Part shown: piece by piece, positions 38,801 to 48,323 of the stretch
Layout: each line of letters begins with the position of its first letter
How positions within the stretch are numbered: position 1 is the stretch's first letter
From: Aurantiochytrium sp. KH105
Taxonomy: Eukaryota; Sar; Bigyra; Thraustochytrida; Thraustochytriidae
Direction of reading: 5' to 3'
DNA: 64,000 bases
Assembly (NCBI GenBank): GCA_003116975.1
Contig: BGKB01000064.1
Span: forward strand, 124,001-188,000
Made by a program: the position numbers and the translations under genes
Notes under the pieces: generated by a model
The model's database searches: none
The model's input: the letters and a program-made list of their open reading frames with translations, nothing else
What the model was told of the DNA's origin: nothing

Positions 38801-40908
38801 AGCCAGTCTCCACTGCTGGGGTGCACAAGCTTTCGGATATGCCGGCGCGAAGTAATACCGGGCTGATGGTATCGCGCGTCGCTGGAAAGATTTGCGAAGA
38901 TGTTGAGATGGACCTCGATAGTGTTCTTCGCGAGCTGTGGATCGTCCCCCCGGGTCACGGCCTCAAGGTCAAGTGGGACTTGCTCATTGCGTTCTTTATT
39001 GTGTATTCTGTGCTCCTCGTTCCGTTTCGCATTGGATTTGCGCAAAGCTCAGAAGGGTTCTCCAAGGCGTTTGACATTCTCGTGGATATATTCTTTGGGC
39101 TGGACATGATTGTTGCATTTCGTACTGGCTTTGAAAGCTCGGATCAGGATGTGGTGATTGTTGTCCCGCTTGCCATTGCCAAACAATACCTCAAGGGTTG
39201 GTTCTTGGTTGACTTCATGTCCACTTTTCCCTTTGATGCGGTTCTTGCTGCGCTGCTTGCGAGCGCAGATGAAGAGGCATTGCGCAGCTTCAAGCTGATC
39301 AAGATCTTTCGAATGATCCGGCTTCTCAAGTTGATCCGCCTCTTTAAATTGCGAAAAATCCTGGGCGAGCTGGACTCAGAGATTGAACTGTCTTCAGGTT
39401 TCACCAAACTCGTCACTTTGTTTCTGCAAATCACCTTTGTAGCACACCTTTTTGCGTGCTTTTGGTTCTTTGCCGCCTCGAGTGAGGATGATATTCGCGA
39501 ACGATGGTATGTACGTCTCGGATTTTCCCCAGACGACGATCAAGATGTTTCGAGCAAATACATTTCAAGTCTATACTGGTCATTTACGACAATGACAACA
39601 GTTGGTTATGGTGACATTTCACCAACGAGCGATCCGGAGCGCATCTATGCCATTTTCATCATGATCATGGGTGCAACCATTTTTGGTTACGTGGTGGGCA
39701 GCATTGCCAATCTCATTTCGCAGCTTGATATCGCCGATGCGCTGTACAAAGCGAAGATGAACGAGCTCGACGAGTACCTCTCCGAGCAAGGCATTCCTCG
39801 CGACCTGCGTCGCGAGTGCAAGTCGTGCTATGCGTATTCGCTTTCGCTCAAGTCTGTGTTTGACGAGCGCGCGTTGCTGAGTGCGCTGAGCCCGTCGCTG
39901 CGCCAAGAAATTATCATCACCATTCACCAGGCCGCAGTCGATGCGATTCCGCTTTTCCGCGACCAAACTGCGACGTTTACGGCGGACCTGATCCAAGTCA
40001 TGCACCCTCAGTTGGCGCTCCCCGGGACGTTTATTGTGCGTCACAATAGCATTGGAGGGATGATCTACTTTATTGTCAACGGCGAAGTTCTTGTTTATGA
40101 GGACACGTGGCCGCAGCCTGACGAGCAAGGCCGCGTCGACTTTGAGCGAGCAAAGCTCTTTCGTCATCGAAATGGCAACTTTTTTGGACACCAAGCAGTG
40201 CTGTCGGGCAAGCGGCATGAAATTACCGCCAAGTGCACCAAGCTCACGCAATTGTATATTTTGAGCAAATCCGCGATTGGCGAGTTGGTCGACTCGGTGC
40301 CTCCCTTTGCTCTCTTGCTACAATCAGCCTTGCGCTCTGCCATTCGAAGACAAGACATGGCCTTTGGCAAGCTGCAGCGCGGCCGCGCTGGAAATAAAAC
40401 CAGCAAACTGTGGTCGCTCGTCCAGAACCATTTCAATGACATCCTGAACATGTCTCCAAACAAGTTCAAACGCATGTCTGTTGAAGCGAACTCGTGCACG
40501 AAACTCGAGGAGCTCATCGGTCGCATTGTTGGTGTCAATCTTGACACGCGAGTTGGTGAGCCGGGCGGGGCCGACTCGTTCACGGCAACCGTGCGTAAGA
40601 TTCGAGAAGCGAAGCGGAACGGCGGCTTTGACGTATCTTCTTCTTCGAGCATTGCAGATTTACCATCTGCAGAGGTGTCCGCCGAAATGCAGGCTCTTCC
40701 CGTCACGGGAGCGTGGAAGTTCAAGGCGTCACAAGTTGAGAAGAAAGTCGACAAGCGGGCATCGGATGGAAGCGTATCGGATACGAGCCTATGGGAGGCA
40801 AGCGAGCCAGGCGTGGTGACACCTGCAGAAAGCACTTCTGTGCTTTTCGATACCGCTGCTGATCCAGACAATGATGCCAGCGACGCTCGACCCATGCACG
40901 ACGAATAA
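35818..40908 (+). CDS. Two-repeat (tandem) voltage-gated K+ channel with cNBD-like domains
   Basis: A 1696-residue single exon starting at the first ATG (MPEGSISSKV). It contains two complete CNG/EAG-family modules. Module 1 (about 126-690): six helices, S4 with RLVRLIKLVRLLKLKK, filter VGYGD at 337-341, a C-linker and a cyclic-nucleotide-binding-like beta roll. Module 2 (about 1049-1510): S4 with FRMIRLLKLIRLFKLRK, filter VGYGD at 1262-1266, a C-linker and beta roll. Both filters predict K+ selectivity. The first beta roll is interrupted by about 115 residues, and its phosphate-binding stretch reads FGEVGVLRNKPHEVTFRA without the usual Arg. The second has FGHQAVLSGKRHEITAK and lacks the Glu. 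Cyclic-nucleotide gating is therefore doubtful. Two copies would make a four-module pore. The modules are joined by about 350 Ser/Lys-rich residues. Confidence 0.95.
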   Translation: MPEGSISSKVIGGFTKASASNTKAHDGDHNRLKLEQRAQTFLRSMHTVPDQAPSIPKSYRDFPDSEVEDASLNRTSFRISEMDTEMSSVDDIGSESGAHSEDESFALDEEEEPMPRYIIHPQSTNKVVWDVFVSVLIFYSVTNIPFRIGFGVDSEGFAYGFDWFVDGMFGFDIILSFFTAYWHNDELETSRRRIVVHYLRGWFLIDLASTLPFDHIVAALMHNDNASDVNSSLRSIKLIKFFRLVRLIKLVRLLKLKKFGSSLEGAFSLNPALQRLLKLLLQIIFICHLLACFWYFTSTLDDSSDDNWVMAHGLSSDSIPTQYLASFYWTVATMMAVGYGDIHAVNDMERMYSIFVQVVGATCFGFIIANISAFLETFDPRASAYRSRMDRLKQYMCDRDLPRKLQRRVRKYYDYVLSKESIFDDANILAQLPSHLTETVILHIHGHKARTINFLKYEDSSFVAYIMARSKVLLALSGEVICEQDSVGTDIYMVLKGKVEAIVLEIDETEHKRFRINQDEEENALMRKGAERINSASGTLRINAPALASDADAGREAPPMLTGSTGNSSSRLEPPRPRDVRNMVKQQLGASSRNVVKKGIAFGKKVKHAVVTGLYNRGSNFGEVGVLRNKPHEVTFRANQTCDLLSISKEHMEYAIYMYPTSALRFRKRCDKHAELLEKSIASSTEYFPHSDRHVKTLVTVDARMHQSAATVERRIGRMVLSNMIAYDITGRFQSQAQRGRKVKKNRARTLGLRTSSAPSESHPDKSHHVAVKTSIKVRRALVNQKSRAGSLLFKTPEVTEELAILGTGASSTSRVFPMSDVTSRTESLSVLDSAVPFDAPSTTTILPTSRSVTRSKSRSRYIVDAKPDSGPLSLLPSLLNPALEKKTQGARSHIAWGFRTARSAASEASSSTAMSTARHLLPHQLRRKAKNSGDGLEIPKKRPGAISTDRYDDNAATKKSELFSPGASSESGSGGDDDSSRADHTNSSEAHDGQPVSTAGVHKLSDMPARSNTGLMVSRVAGKICEDVEMDLDSVLRELWIVPPGHGLKVKWDLLIAFFIVYSVLLVPFRIGFAQSSEGFSKAFDILVDIFFGLDMIVAFRTGFESSDQDVVIVVPLAIAKQYLKGWFLVDFMSTFPFDAVLAALLASADEEALRSFKLIKIFRMIRLLKLIRLFKLRKILGELDSEIELSSGFTKLVTLFLQITFVAHLFACFWFFAASSEDDIRERWYVRLGFSPDDDQDVSSKYISSLYWSFTTMTTVGYGDISPTSDPERIYAIFIMIMGATIFGYVVGSIANLISQLDIADALYKAKMNELDEYLSEQGIPRDLRRECKSCYAYSLSLKSVFDERALLSALSPSLRQEIIITIHQAAVDAIPLFRDQTATFTADLIQVMHPQLALPGTFIVRHNSIGGMIYFIVNGEVLVYEDTWPQPDEQGRVDFERAKLFRHRNGNFFGHQAVLSGKRHEITAKCTKLTQLYILSKSAIGELVDSVPPFALLLQSALRSAIRRQDMAFGKLQRGRAGNKTSKLWSLVQNHFNDILNMSPNKFKRMSVEANSCTKLEELIGRIVGVNLDTRVGEPGGADSFTATVRKIREAKRNGGFDVSSSSSIADLPSAEVSAEMQALPVTGAWKFKASQVEKKVDKRASDGSVSDTSLWEASEPGVVTPAESTSVLFDTAADPDNDASDARPMHDE

Positions 40909-41764
40909 TTTGTCAAATTGACAGTGAGTTGAAGAATGCAAGATGCGATTTGTGTGATGCTATTGTTTTTTTTGTGAGTCTGCTCCAGTTGCTTTGTCTT
41001 TGTGTTGTCAGTTCACTGTGCGAGAAAGTCTATCGAACACAGATTCTCAGCAAATAAAAATAAAGGTCGTACTCTCGAGAACTCACTCACGCTGGCCACT
41101 TTTCCTGTTCTTTTTCGGTAAAGTAACACATAGGCTCTGACGTCTGACTCTACTGTCTTCGCGACATCGACCGTCTCCGTCCCGTCATGATCTATAGTTG
41201 CTGAGCCTTGTCTTTTCCCGTGTCAAATAGCGCGCGGAAAGACAGGCAAATCTTGCTTGCTCCTTTGACGGTGAATCTCATCCCCTCACTGTCAATCACA
41301 TCTCCTCGCCGACGTGAAAACGAGTGTCTCTGTAGCCGAGCACTAAGGGGTTTCTAGCCCGTCCGAGTCCGTCCGAGTGCTAGCTGGGCGCTAGCGGACG
41401 GTAGGTCGGGCAGCCAAACAAACGTTGACAGAGAGCAAGCGCGAGTCCAATTCCGATTCGCCTGCTAAACCTTGCGACCGCGCGCACCCGCCAGGCCCGC
41501 GCCGTGGAGCTCGCCGCCTGTACCGGCCCGCCGCCCGCGCGCCCGCCGCCCTCCGCGCGCGCCCCCACCTCTGCCCCGCGCCCGCGCCGCGCCCCCGGGC
41601 TCGCGTCGCCGAGGCGGCCGCAACGGCAACGAGCCCAGCGCCGAGACGCGGTCTTTCTTGCCGCCGCCGCCAACGACGACGTGTATCTCGAGGACGCCGT
41701 CCACGTCGCGGACCTTGTGAGCGCCGTCCACGCGGAGATCCGGCGTGCGCGACGAAGGAAAAGG
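40909..41764. other. Intergenic spacer and MAPK 5' leader
   Basis: 856 bases in a head-to-tail pair, so it holds the channel's 3' end and the MAPK promoter. AT-rich until about 41100, with AATAAAAATAAA at 41053-41064 that could serve in polyadenylation. A repeat cluster lies at 41354-41395. The last 260 bases are GC-rich and open in frame with the kinase from 41504. Confidence 0.55.
41354..41395. repeat. GTCCGAGT direct repeat flanked by GCTAGC palindromes
   Basis: GTCCGAGTCC and GTCCGAGTGC are adjacent at 41361-41380. CTAGC lies before them at 41354 and two GCTAGC palindromes follow at 41379-41384 and 41390-41395. Possible regulatory sites upstream of the MAPK gene. Confidence 0.55.
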
Positions 41765-43129
41765 ATGTCGCAGGCGCAGCCGGAGTCGGGCATGCCCCAG
41801 GGGATCCCCATCAACGGGGCGCCGTCGGGCGCAACGGCGCCCCAGCCCGAAGGCAACACGCATTCGTTCGTGGTGACCGGAACCAAGTTTGAGGTCGATC
41901 GGCGCTACGAGCTCATCAAACTCATCGGCCATGGCGCCTACGGTGTTGTTGTGTAAGTTTTTTTTAATTTGGTATCATCCTGAGTGCATGCGTGCGTGCG
42001 TGCTGGCTCGCTCGCTTGCCTGCGATGCTATAATGCGCACCGAGGGGTGGTATTGCGCAGAGAATCTGACCGTAGAAGGTTATACGAAACGATCCACAGG
42101 TCAGCGCTGGACAGGACGACGGGAGAAAAGGTGGCCATCAAAAAGGTCCCGCGCGCGTTTGACGACTTGATCGACGCCAAGCGCATTTTGCGTGAGATCA
42201 AACTTTTGCGACACTTTGACCATGAGAACATTATCGCCATGCGCGACATCCTCCAGCCGCCAAGCTTGGACGACTTTGAGGACGTGTACATCATCTCGGA
42301 TCTCATGGAGACCGATCTGCACCGGATCATCTACTCCAAGCAGAAACTGTCCGACGACCACGTCCAATACTTTGTGTACCAGATGCTGCGCTCGCTCAAG
42401 TACATGCACAGTGCTGGCGTGCTGCACCGCGATCTCAAGCCTTCGAACTTGCTTTTGAACTCGAACTGCGACCTCAAGGTGTGCGACTTTGGTCTCGCAC
42501 GTGGCGTCAATGACGAGAAGCTCGACCTTACCGAGTACGTCGTGACTCGCTGGTACCGTGCCCCAGAAATCATGCTCTCCTGCAAGGAGTACACCTTTGC
42601 CATTGATGTGTGGTCGGTGGGCTGCATTCTCGGCGAACTGCTGGGTCGCAAGCCCATGTTCCCTGGCGAGGACTACATTCATCAGCTCACGCTCATCAGC
42701 GACCTGCTCGGCAAGCCGTCCTCCGATGACCTGGCGTTCGTGACATCGGAGAAGGCTCGCCGTTTCATGGAGAAGCAGCCCGAAAAACCGCGTGTCCCAT
42801 TCAAGAACATTTACCAGCGTGCCAACCCGGCCGCGGTGGATCTTCTCGAGAAGATGCTCGTTTTCGACCCCACAAAGCGCATCACCGTCAAGGATGCTCT
42901 GGCACACCCTTACATGGCCTCGCTCGCGAATCCCTCGGACGAGCCGGATTGCCCCTCCGTTTTCGAGTTTGAGCACGAGTCCGTGGAGGACTTCAGCAAG
43001 CCCATGCTGCAGGAGCTCATTTGGAAGGAAATGGTTCATTTTCATCCGTCCGCTCAGGAAGCTCTCGACTTGCGAAAAAGCCAGGGCATTCTCGCCATTG
43101 ATGCTCTCGAGTCAAAAATGCAAATGTAA
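41765..43129 (+). CDS. ERK-type MAP kinase with TEY loop (2 exons)
   Basis: Exon 1 is 41765-41952 and exon 2 is 42100-43129. The 147-bp phase-2 intron (GTAAGT to CCACAG) splits the glycine-rich loop, so GAYGVV continues into [16 protein letters not shown]. The protein has 405 residues. Kinase landmarks: [28 protein letters not shown], dual-phosphorylation Thr207-Glu208-Tyr209, [10 protein letters not shown] and the MAPK insert. TEY marks an ERK1/2-like kinase activated by a MEK. The C-terminal [16 protein letters not shown] region resembles ERK and plant MPKs and may form the docking groove. The start MSQAQPESG is chosen as the first ATG ahead of an ordinary MAPK N-terminus. The frame is open 87 codons further up to 41504, but there is Arg/Ala/Pro-rich. 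Cytosolic and nuclear signalling. Confidence 0.94.
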
Positions 43130-43451
43130 ATCTGCGCTTTTCTTGCCCACTCCAGTCTCTCTTCTCCAATTCCGTTATCATCGCCCATCATCATCGTCAT
43201 CATCATCATTATCGAAATCTTCACTTTAAACCCCAGACAATCATCATTGAAGCCTCCTTTGATCACGCATACGCACGAAAGAGCCGCATATTCTCGTTCC
43301 CTCGATGCCTCATTGTTGTTTTGGATCACATCTTCTTTTCTTCTCAAAAAACAAGTGAGGCCTGGGTCTCTTGTCAATAGTTTGTAGAACCTCACAACAA
43401 AGAATCACTCGTTGCGACGAGCAAAAAGTAAGCAAGCAAGGTCATATAATA

Positions 43452-45677
43452 TTACAAACAGACATACCGACGCGAAAGAGCATGCAAGAGCTTGCGGCGG
43501 GTCTGGTGGGCATCTGGGGCATTGGCCACGACCTCGTCGATGAATTTGTCCCACAAACGAGCGCGAGCGCCTCCCTCGCAGGCATCGGGGTCAGGGTACA
43601 CGAGATGAAAGTTCTCTGCAGAAGCGGACTCGCGGTCTAGATTCATAAGATACATGAGCATGTCCTCATCTCGGGCGAGAGCGCGCACTTCGGCTTCCGA
43701 AACGCCACAGCGATGCAAAAGACGTGCCGCTGTGCGCGTAGGCAGACCGCGTCGTGCTTTGAGAGCGATTCGCGCGACCTCTTGCTGCATTTGGTTCTTG
43801 GTCGTATCGTAATGGGATTGTGCCGCACCGGACATTTTCATGCTCGGCTCTCCGTTCACTTCAATGACACGCGGCACAAGGTTAGCGTCGACAATAAGAT
43901 CCACGCCAAGCAGATGGTAGCAATTAGCACAACGAAAGCCTGGACTCAGACTTTCAAAATACTCTGCAAACGGCCTCTCTGCTGTGACGAGCAACATGCC
44001 GATCGCGCGGCGCATCCGCGCAAATAAAAGTTGGAAACGGTCAAAGCCCAGCGCGTTCTCCAGCTTGCCAAAGGACCACGTCAAGAGATCCATATCCTGC
44101 TGCTTCTTTTTGTTGACCGAAGTGTTGGTCAAATACTGGGTCTTGTTGCCTCCATGACGCGCATTCGGGTTGTAACGGTCCGTCGCAAGCCTTACCAGAC
44201 CATCGCGAAAGAGATAGCCTCGTGCGAACGGACTTACACTCGTCACGAGCACATAGGTCCGCAAGTCCCACTTGCGACCCTCGAGCAGATGCGGATGCAA
44301 GAGATAAGGCTGAACAATGAGTTTGCGCGAGTCTTGGGAAACAAGAGCTTGCAGCTCGGCGTTGGAGTCAAGTACAAAGATGCCCTTGCCTCCACCCTGC
44401 TTGAAGGGCTTGATAATCCATGCACTGTCGCCCACGGACGAGCCGCGGCGTAAATGCCTCTTCAGCGGCTCGCGTTCCGCGGGAAGGACCCAGCACGGAA
44501 ACGTGTACGCCGGTACCCACACTCCGCTTCGTTTAACCGTTGTGCAGTACTTGTCCTTGGACCAGAGAACTTCTTGTAGGCCAATCACTCGGTTCACGCG
44601 CGAAAAGGCGGCCTGGTCAGCCTCGAGGCGCAAAAAGTCCGCGTCGAAGAGGCATTTTTCCGTATTGAGTGAAAGACACAAAATGACGCCCCAGTCGCGG
44701 TTCCGGACAGACCGCAACGAGCCGGAAGCACGACCGTGCGCGACGGCGGTACTCAACTTTGACACTTCCTCAACTTTGAGGCCGAGCAGGCGGTATGCCT
44801 GAGAGACAGGTTTCAAGTCGCGCTGAATGATGCTCGAGGTGCCGACGATGATAGCCTCTTTGGGCCTTTGTCGAGATTTGCCTTCTACAGGGTCCCAATT
44901 TACTTTGTCGCGCACCGCTTTGCAAGCAAAGAGCAAAAGCTCTGCGCGTTGCTGCACGTCTCGCGGAGCGAACGCGTCGACAATTTGCGTCACTGGTCCG
45001 CCTGGTATTGATTCCGATGCGCTTGGTAGCGAGACTTCACCGGCTTGCCAAGCGCCGACGGGGGTGATGCGCTCTGCGTCGGCAGCATCGATAAACATTG
45101 CAACGGTTTCATCGAGAAGATGCCACTCCTTGGCCTCTGCGACGACCGGCTCGATCGCCCTTACTTGCTCCATAGTACTTGCTGGAGCATCGCGACTCGA
45201 AGGAGAAAGTTCGTTGCTTGCGACCTGTCCGGCCTTTTCATTTCGAGCGCGCTCGAAAGACGGCTTCTCATCTTCAAGCTGAGCGCCGTGGAATCCGGGA
45301 TCACCAAGAAATGCGTCTTGGCGGGCATCTTCTTTTTCTTCTTCTTCGCCATCTTTGTCTCGATCATCCCCATACGCAGGCATCTCGCGTCCGGCCAGAG
45401 CATGAGACGATGACTCGCGCGCGCTGTCCACGTCGGCCGGCTGCTGCATCTGCATCTCCGCTGCGCTGCGCGCGCGCAAGGCGTCGTGCACGAGCAAGAG
45501 GCCGGCGGACCATGCGGCGAGGCCGGCGAGGCCCAAGACGATCATCCTCCGCGTGCGGCGGCCGGGCGCGCCCTTGCGGCGCTTCTTGCGGCGCTTGCCG
45601 GAGGCGCTGGCCGGGGCCCCCGCCGCGTCCCCCGGCCGCGCCTCGCGCCGCCGCGTCGGCAGGAGTTCGCCGCCCAT
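43452..45677 (-). CDS. Membrane-anchored TTL-family (ATP-grasp) protein
   Basis: A 741-residue protein if the start is MGGELLPTRR at 45677. The frame is open 78 codons upstream but Arg/Ala/Gly-rich. Residues 1-43 are strongly basic (KRRKKRRKG), followed by one hydrophobic helix at about 45-66, which predicts a type II orientation with the rest outside the cytosol. A variable stalk with acidic runs follows to about 280. The TTL-type catalytic region covers about 290-620: AWIIKPFKQGGGKGIFVL at about 416, KLIVQPYLLHPHLLEGRKWDLRTYVLV, LLGVDLIVDANLVPRVIEVNGEPS at about 605. Nucleotide and metal ligands (Lys, GGGKG, Asp, Glu-Val-Asn) all look intact. Substrate unknown. Together with the gene at 24013 it makes two membrane-anchored TTL-like proteins in one window. 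They are not close copies. The orientation is inferred. Confidence 0.88.
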   Translation of the reverse strand: MGGELLPTRRREARPGDAAGAPASASGKRRKKRRKGAPGRRTRRMIVLGLAGLAAWSAGLLLVHDALRARSAAEMQMQQPADVDSARESSSHALAGREMPAYGDDRDKDGEEEEKEDARQDAFLGDPGFHGAQLEDEKPSFERARNEKAGQVASNELSPSSRDAPASTMEQVRAIEPVVAEAKEWHLLDETVAMFIDAADAERITPVGAWQAGEVSLPSASESIPGGPVTQIVDAFAPRDVQQRAELLLFACKAVRDKVNWDPVEGKSRQRPKEAIIVGTSSIIQRDLKPVSQAYRLLGLKVEEVSKLSTAVAHGRASGSLRSVRNRDWGVILCLSLNTEKCLFDADFLRLEADQAAFSRVNRVIGLQEVLWSKDKYCTTVKRSGVWVPAYTFPCWVLPAEREPLKRHLRRGSSVGDSAWIIKPFKQGGGKGIFVLDSNAELQALVSQDSRKLIVQPYLLHPHLLEGRKWDLRTYVLVTSVSPFARGYLFRDGLVRLATDRYNPNARHGGNKTQYLTNTSVNKKKQQDMDLLTWSFGKLENALGFDRFQLLFARMRRAIGMLLVTAERPFAEYFESLSPGFRCANCYHLLGVDLIVDANLVPRVIEVNGEPSMKMSGAAQSHYDTTKNQMQQEVARIALKARRGLPTRTAARLLHRCGVSEAEVRALARDEDMLMYLMNLDRESASAENFHLVYPDPDACEGGARARLWDKFIDEVVANAPDAHQTRRKLLHALSRRYVCL

Positions 45678-46164
45678 GCGCGCAGGCCGGCCGGCCGGCC
45701 GCCACGTAACTGCGGCATCCGCGGCGCGACCGCAGCAGCAACTCCATGGCGCGGCGCGCCGCGGTCCCACCCCTCCGCGGGGCTCCGGCGCCGCGGCGGG
45801 TCGCTGCCGCCCGGCGCCCGCGCGCGCAGGGCAGGCCACGCGTGCGCGCTCCCCGGCGGCGCGAGCAGGGTCTTGAAGGTACCCGTGGCGCGTGCCCGCG
45901 CTCCCCGGCACGCGGAGGCGGCATCGCCCTCGCCCTCGCCGCCGCCCTCGCCCTCGCCGCCGCCATCCCGTCCCGCGTCACGGTCTGTCTCATGGCGCCC
46001 GAGGCCGCCGCCCGCGAGGCTGCGGCCGCAGGCGGCGGGCGGGTTCGGGGTCTCCTCGCGCCTCGGGCTCGCGGGAGCGCGGCTCGACGCGCAGGCGGCG
46101 TCTGCTGCGCGCTGCTTCTGATGCGAGCTAGCTACAGCTGGAGACGCGATGAGCCTGGGAGATG

Positions 46165-46189
46165 AGAGGAGAGGAGAGGAGAGGAGAGG
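46165..46189. repeat. GAGGA pentanucleotide repeat
   Basis: Five GAGGA units, purine-only, in the divergent spacer, followed 25 bases later by a looser AGAGAT repeat. Confidence 0.85.
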
Positions 46190-46405
46190 AGACAGGGCGA
46201 GACGGGGTGAGATAGAGAGATAGAGAGATGGGAGGACGGTGAGAGAAGCGATGAGACCAGGGTGGAAGTAGTTAGGTAGTAAGGAGGAGAGGAGGGGCGG
46301 CCAGGTCACAGGCGCAGCCCGCGCACGCGGCGAGCAAATCCGCTTCGCAGGACCGGCCGAGACGAGCAAGCGAGCGAGCGAGCGAGATCGGTGTGCCTTG
46401 CGTCG

Positions 46406-46430
46406 CGTTGCGTTGCGTTGCGTTGCGTTG
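46406..46430. repeat. CGTTG pentanucleotide repeat, five units
   Basis: Five perfect CGTTG units about 110 bases upstream of the hydrolase start codon, in its probable promoter or 5' leader. Confidence 0.92.
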
Positions 46431-46539
46431 CGTGGCGTCTGGGGCGCTCGCAGACAGACTTGCTCGAGGCGGAGAAAGAAACGGCACCGAGGCGGAGCGA
46501 AGAAAGAGGTCCCAGCGGTGACTTTGGCGAGGTGGGAAG

Positions 46540-47979
46540 ATGCTCAGCGAGATGCTGCAAGAGTATGGTATGGAGGACGTGACCGTGGGACGCGCTGTCG
46601 TCGGCACGCTCCTCCTTCACATCGTGTGGCTGAGGCACAACAGTCTGTTGCCGGATCTTGCCCGCAATGCCGGTCGTTTGGCGCTTGTGGTCGCCCGGCT
46701 GGTCATGGTCATCCTCATGCTGGAGAACCTAGTCTCGCTGCTCGTACTCCCGGCTCAAGTCATCCACTCAACGGAGACCGCGGACGGTCTCGCAATGAAG
46801 GGCTGGGATATCTTGAACGTATCGGTGCCCGTTTCGCGTGGTCCGGCAATCCACGTCAGCGCGGGTGTTTTCACGCCTGCAGAGGAACCTGGCCACAAGG
46901 GTCTTACGATCATTCTGCTCCCTCCCAATGGCGCAAGTTTTGAGGAGTTTGCTGACTTCATGATTGCGTACGCCAAAGATGCTGGCGCGGAGCGCGTGGT
47001 CGGCATCAACTACCGCGGCGTTGGCCAGAGCGAAGGCGGGGCAACCTGTGCCAAGGACCTTGTCGACGATGCCGAGGCCGTCATCGAGTACCTTATCAAG
47101 GAGCGCGGATACGATGAGAAGCTCATGCTCGTGCATGGCTGGAGTCTGGGCGGCGCCGTTGCGCTCCAGCTGCGCCAAAAGAGGCCCCATCTTCTTGTGG
47201 TCAGCGACCGCTCCTTTCGCAGCCTCTCTGCGGCAGCGATTAGCATGCTCGAGGAGCCGATTCCCAGTGGCGCTGTTGGACTTTTTGCCGGCTTCGTCGC
47301 CGCCTTTGTTCTTTGCGGCGACTCGCTCAAACAATTCCGTTTTGTGTCCAAGTGGGGTGGCGCGGCCCTTGTAAGTTCTCCCTTCGATCTCGTTTTCTAG
47401 ATCCTTTCTCCTTTATTCCTTTTCGACTCAAGTGACTCACCCATCAACTGACCCATTGACTGACGCGACTGAAACTCTCTATAAAATGTCTCCTCGACGT
47501 TTACTCCACTTTGTCTCTCCATGTATGTATTTATCTATTTGTGCGGCGCAGGCGATTGTCTTTGCAATCGGTGGACTCAAGATGCTCGTGCCAGACGCCC
47601 TGCACCTCCTCAAGTGGGAGTTTGACATCCAAGCCCCCGAGGTCCTGTACAGCTCACCTCTCATTGTGCTTTTCCACCGAGAGGATGGCATCATTGCCTT
47701 CGATGACGTTTCGCTCCATCAGTCGCTCGACCTTAACCAGCCCATGGTGATTCCCATCGAGATGGAGCACGTCATCGTGGATAATCCGGCAGGATCACAC
47801 ATGTGTACGTTTTCTTGCAATTTCCGACTCGTTGAATGCTTGCTGTTACTGACGAATGAAGAAATTTGTCACCCTTTTCGTGAATTATGGCCCTCTCCAT
47901 CGCAGACGTGGCGAACAGCATCGAATCAGAATGGTCGCTGCTCATCAAGGCAATTCACGAGAATCTGCCCAAAGCTTAA
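46540..47979 (+). CDS. Membrane alpha/beta hydrolase (3 exons)
   Basis: Exons 46540-47370, 47552-47804 and 47906-47979 splice in frame through introns of 181 bp (GTAAGT to GCGCAG, phase 0) and 101 bp (GTACGT to TCGCAG, phase 1). The protein has 385 residues. One or two hydrophobic helices at about residues 20-70 anchor it. The hydrolase fold follows: TIILLPPNGASFEEF as the oxyanion-hole strand, GINYRGVGQSEGG, and the nucleophile elbow HGWSLGGAVAL with the catalytic Ser in GWSLG. A hydrophobic segment (PSGAVGLFAGFVAAFVLCG) follows. A late Asp and His of the triad probably lie in exon 2 (FHREDGIIAFDD, HVIVDNP) or exon 3. The substrate cannot be inferred. The YRGVGQS motif resembles bacterial and chlamydial membrane-associated hydrolases. 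Possible roles are lipid or ester cleavage. Confidence 0.85.
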
Positions 47980-48323
47980 AATGATAAGGATAATGATCTT
48001 CTTTTTGAGCGTGAACTAGGCCTAGGCCTATTGTCAAACTTTAGTTTCCAAACTAGTTCGTTCGTCCAGTTTTATTCCGCGCGATAGTTCGTTCGCGCAA
48101 GCACGCAGAGTTGGCAGAATTTATTTCGTAGCGACGCGATTCCAGTCGCGACTGCGCCCTTTGCTCCCCAGAGTCGTCGGCCTCGGGGCGGCCAGCTAGC
48201 TGGCCGCCAAAGGAATCTTGCGCCCTTGTGCGCCGCGCCAACGACGAAGGGAAACTTTCCCGTGTAAAAGCGGTGGGCAGGGAGGGAAGGGGAGGGGCGC
48301 GGGGCGCGAGGGCAGACAGCACC
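47980..48323. other. Intergenic spacer between two plus-strand genes
   Basis: 344 bases holding the hydrolase 3' end and the promoter of the PqiA-like gene. A CTAGGCCTAGGCCTA palindromic run lies at about 48018-48031. An open frame continues 32 codons upstream of the next gene's ATG but begins without an ATG. Confidence 0.5.

Larger units (their letters stand above)
45678..46539. other. Divergent spacer with pentanucleotide repeats
   Basis: 862 bases between the TTL gene (-) and the hydrolase gene (+). It contains GAGGA units at 46165-46189, AGAGAT units at about 46212-46231, AGCG units at about 46368-46386 and five CGTTG units at 46406-46430. The 45700-46100 part is very GC-rich, and open frames there are rejected as low-complexity. 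Confidence 0.6.

Noticed and set aside
41984-42099. Alternative MAPK start inside the intron
   Set aside because: It would replace the glycine-rich loop with intron sequence; the spliced form restores a normal kinase N-lobe.
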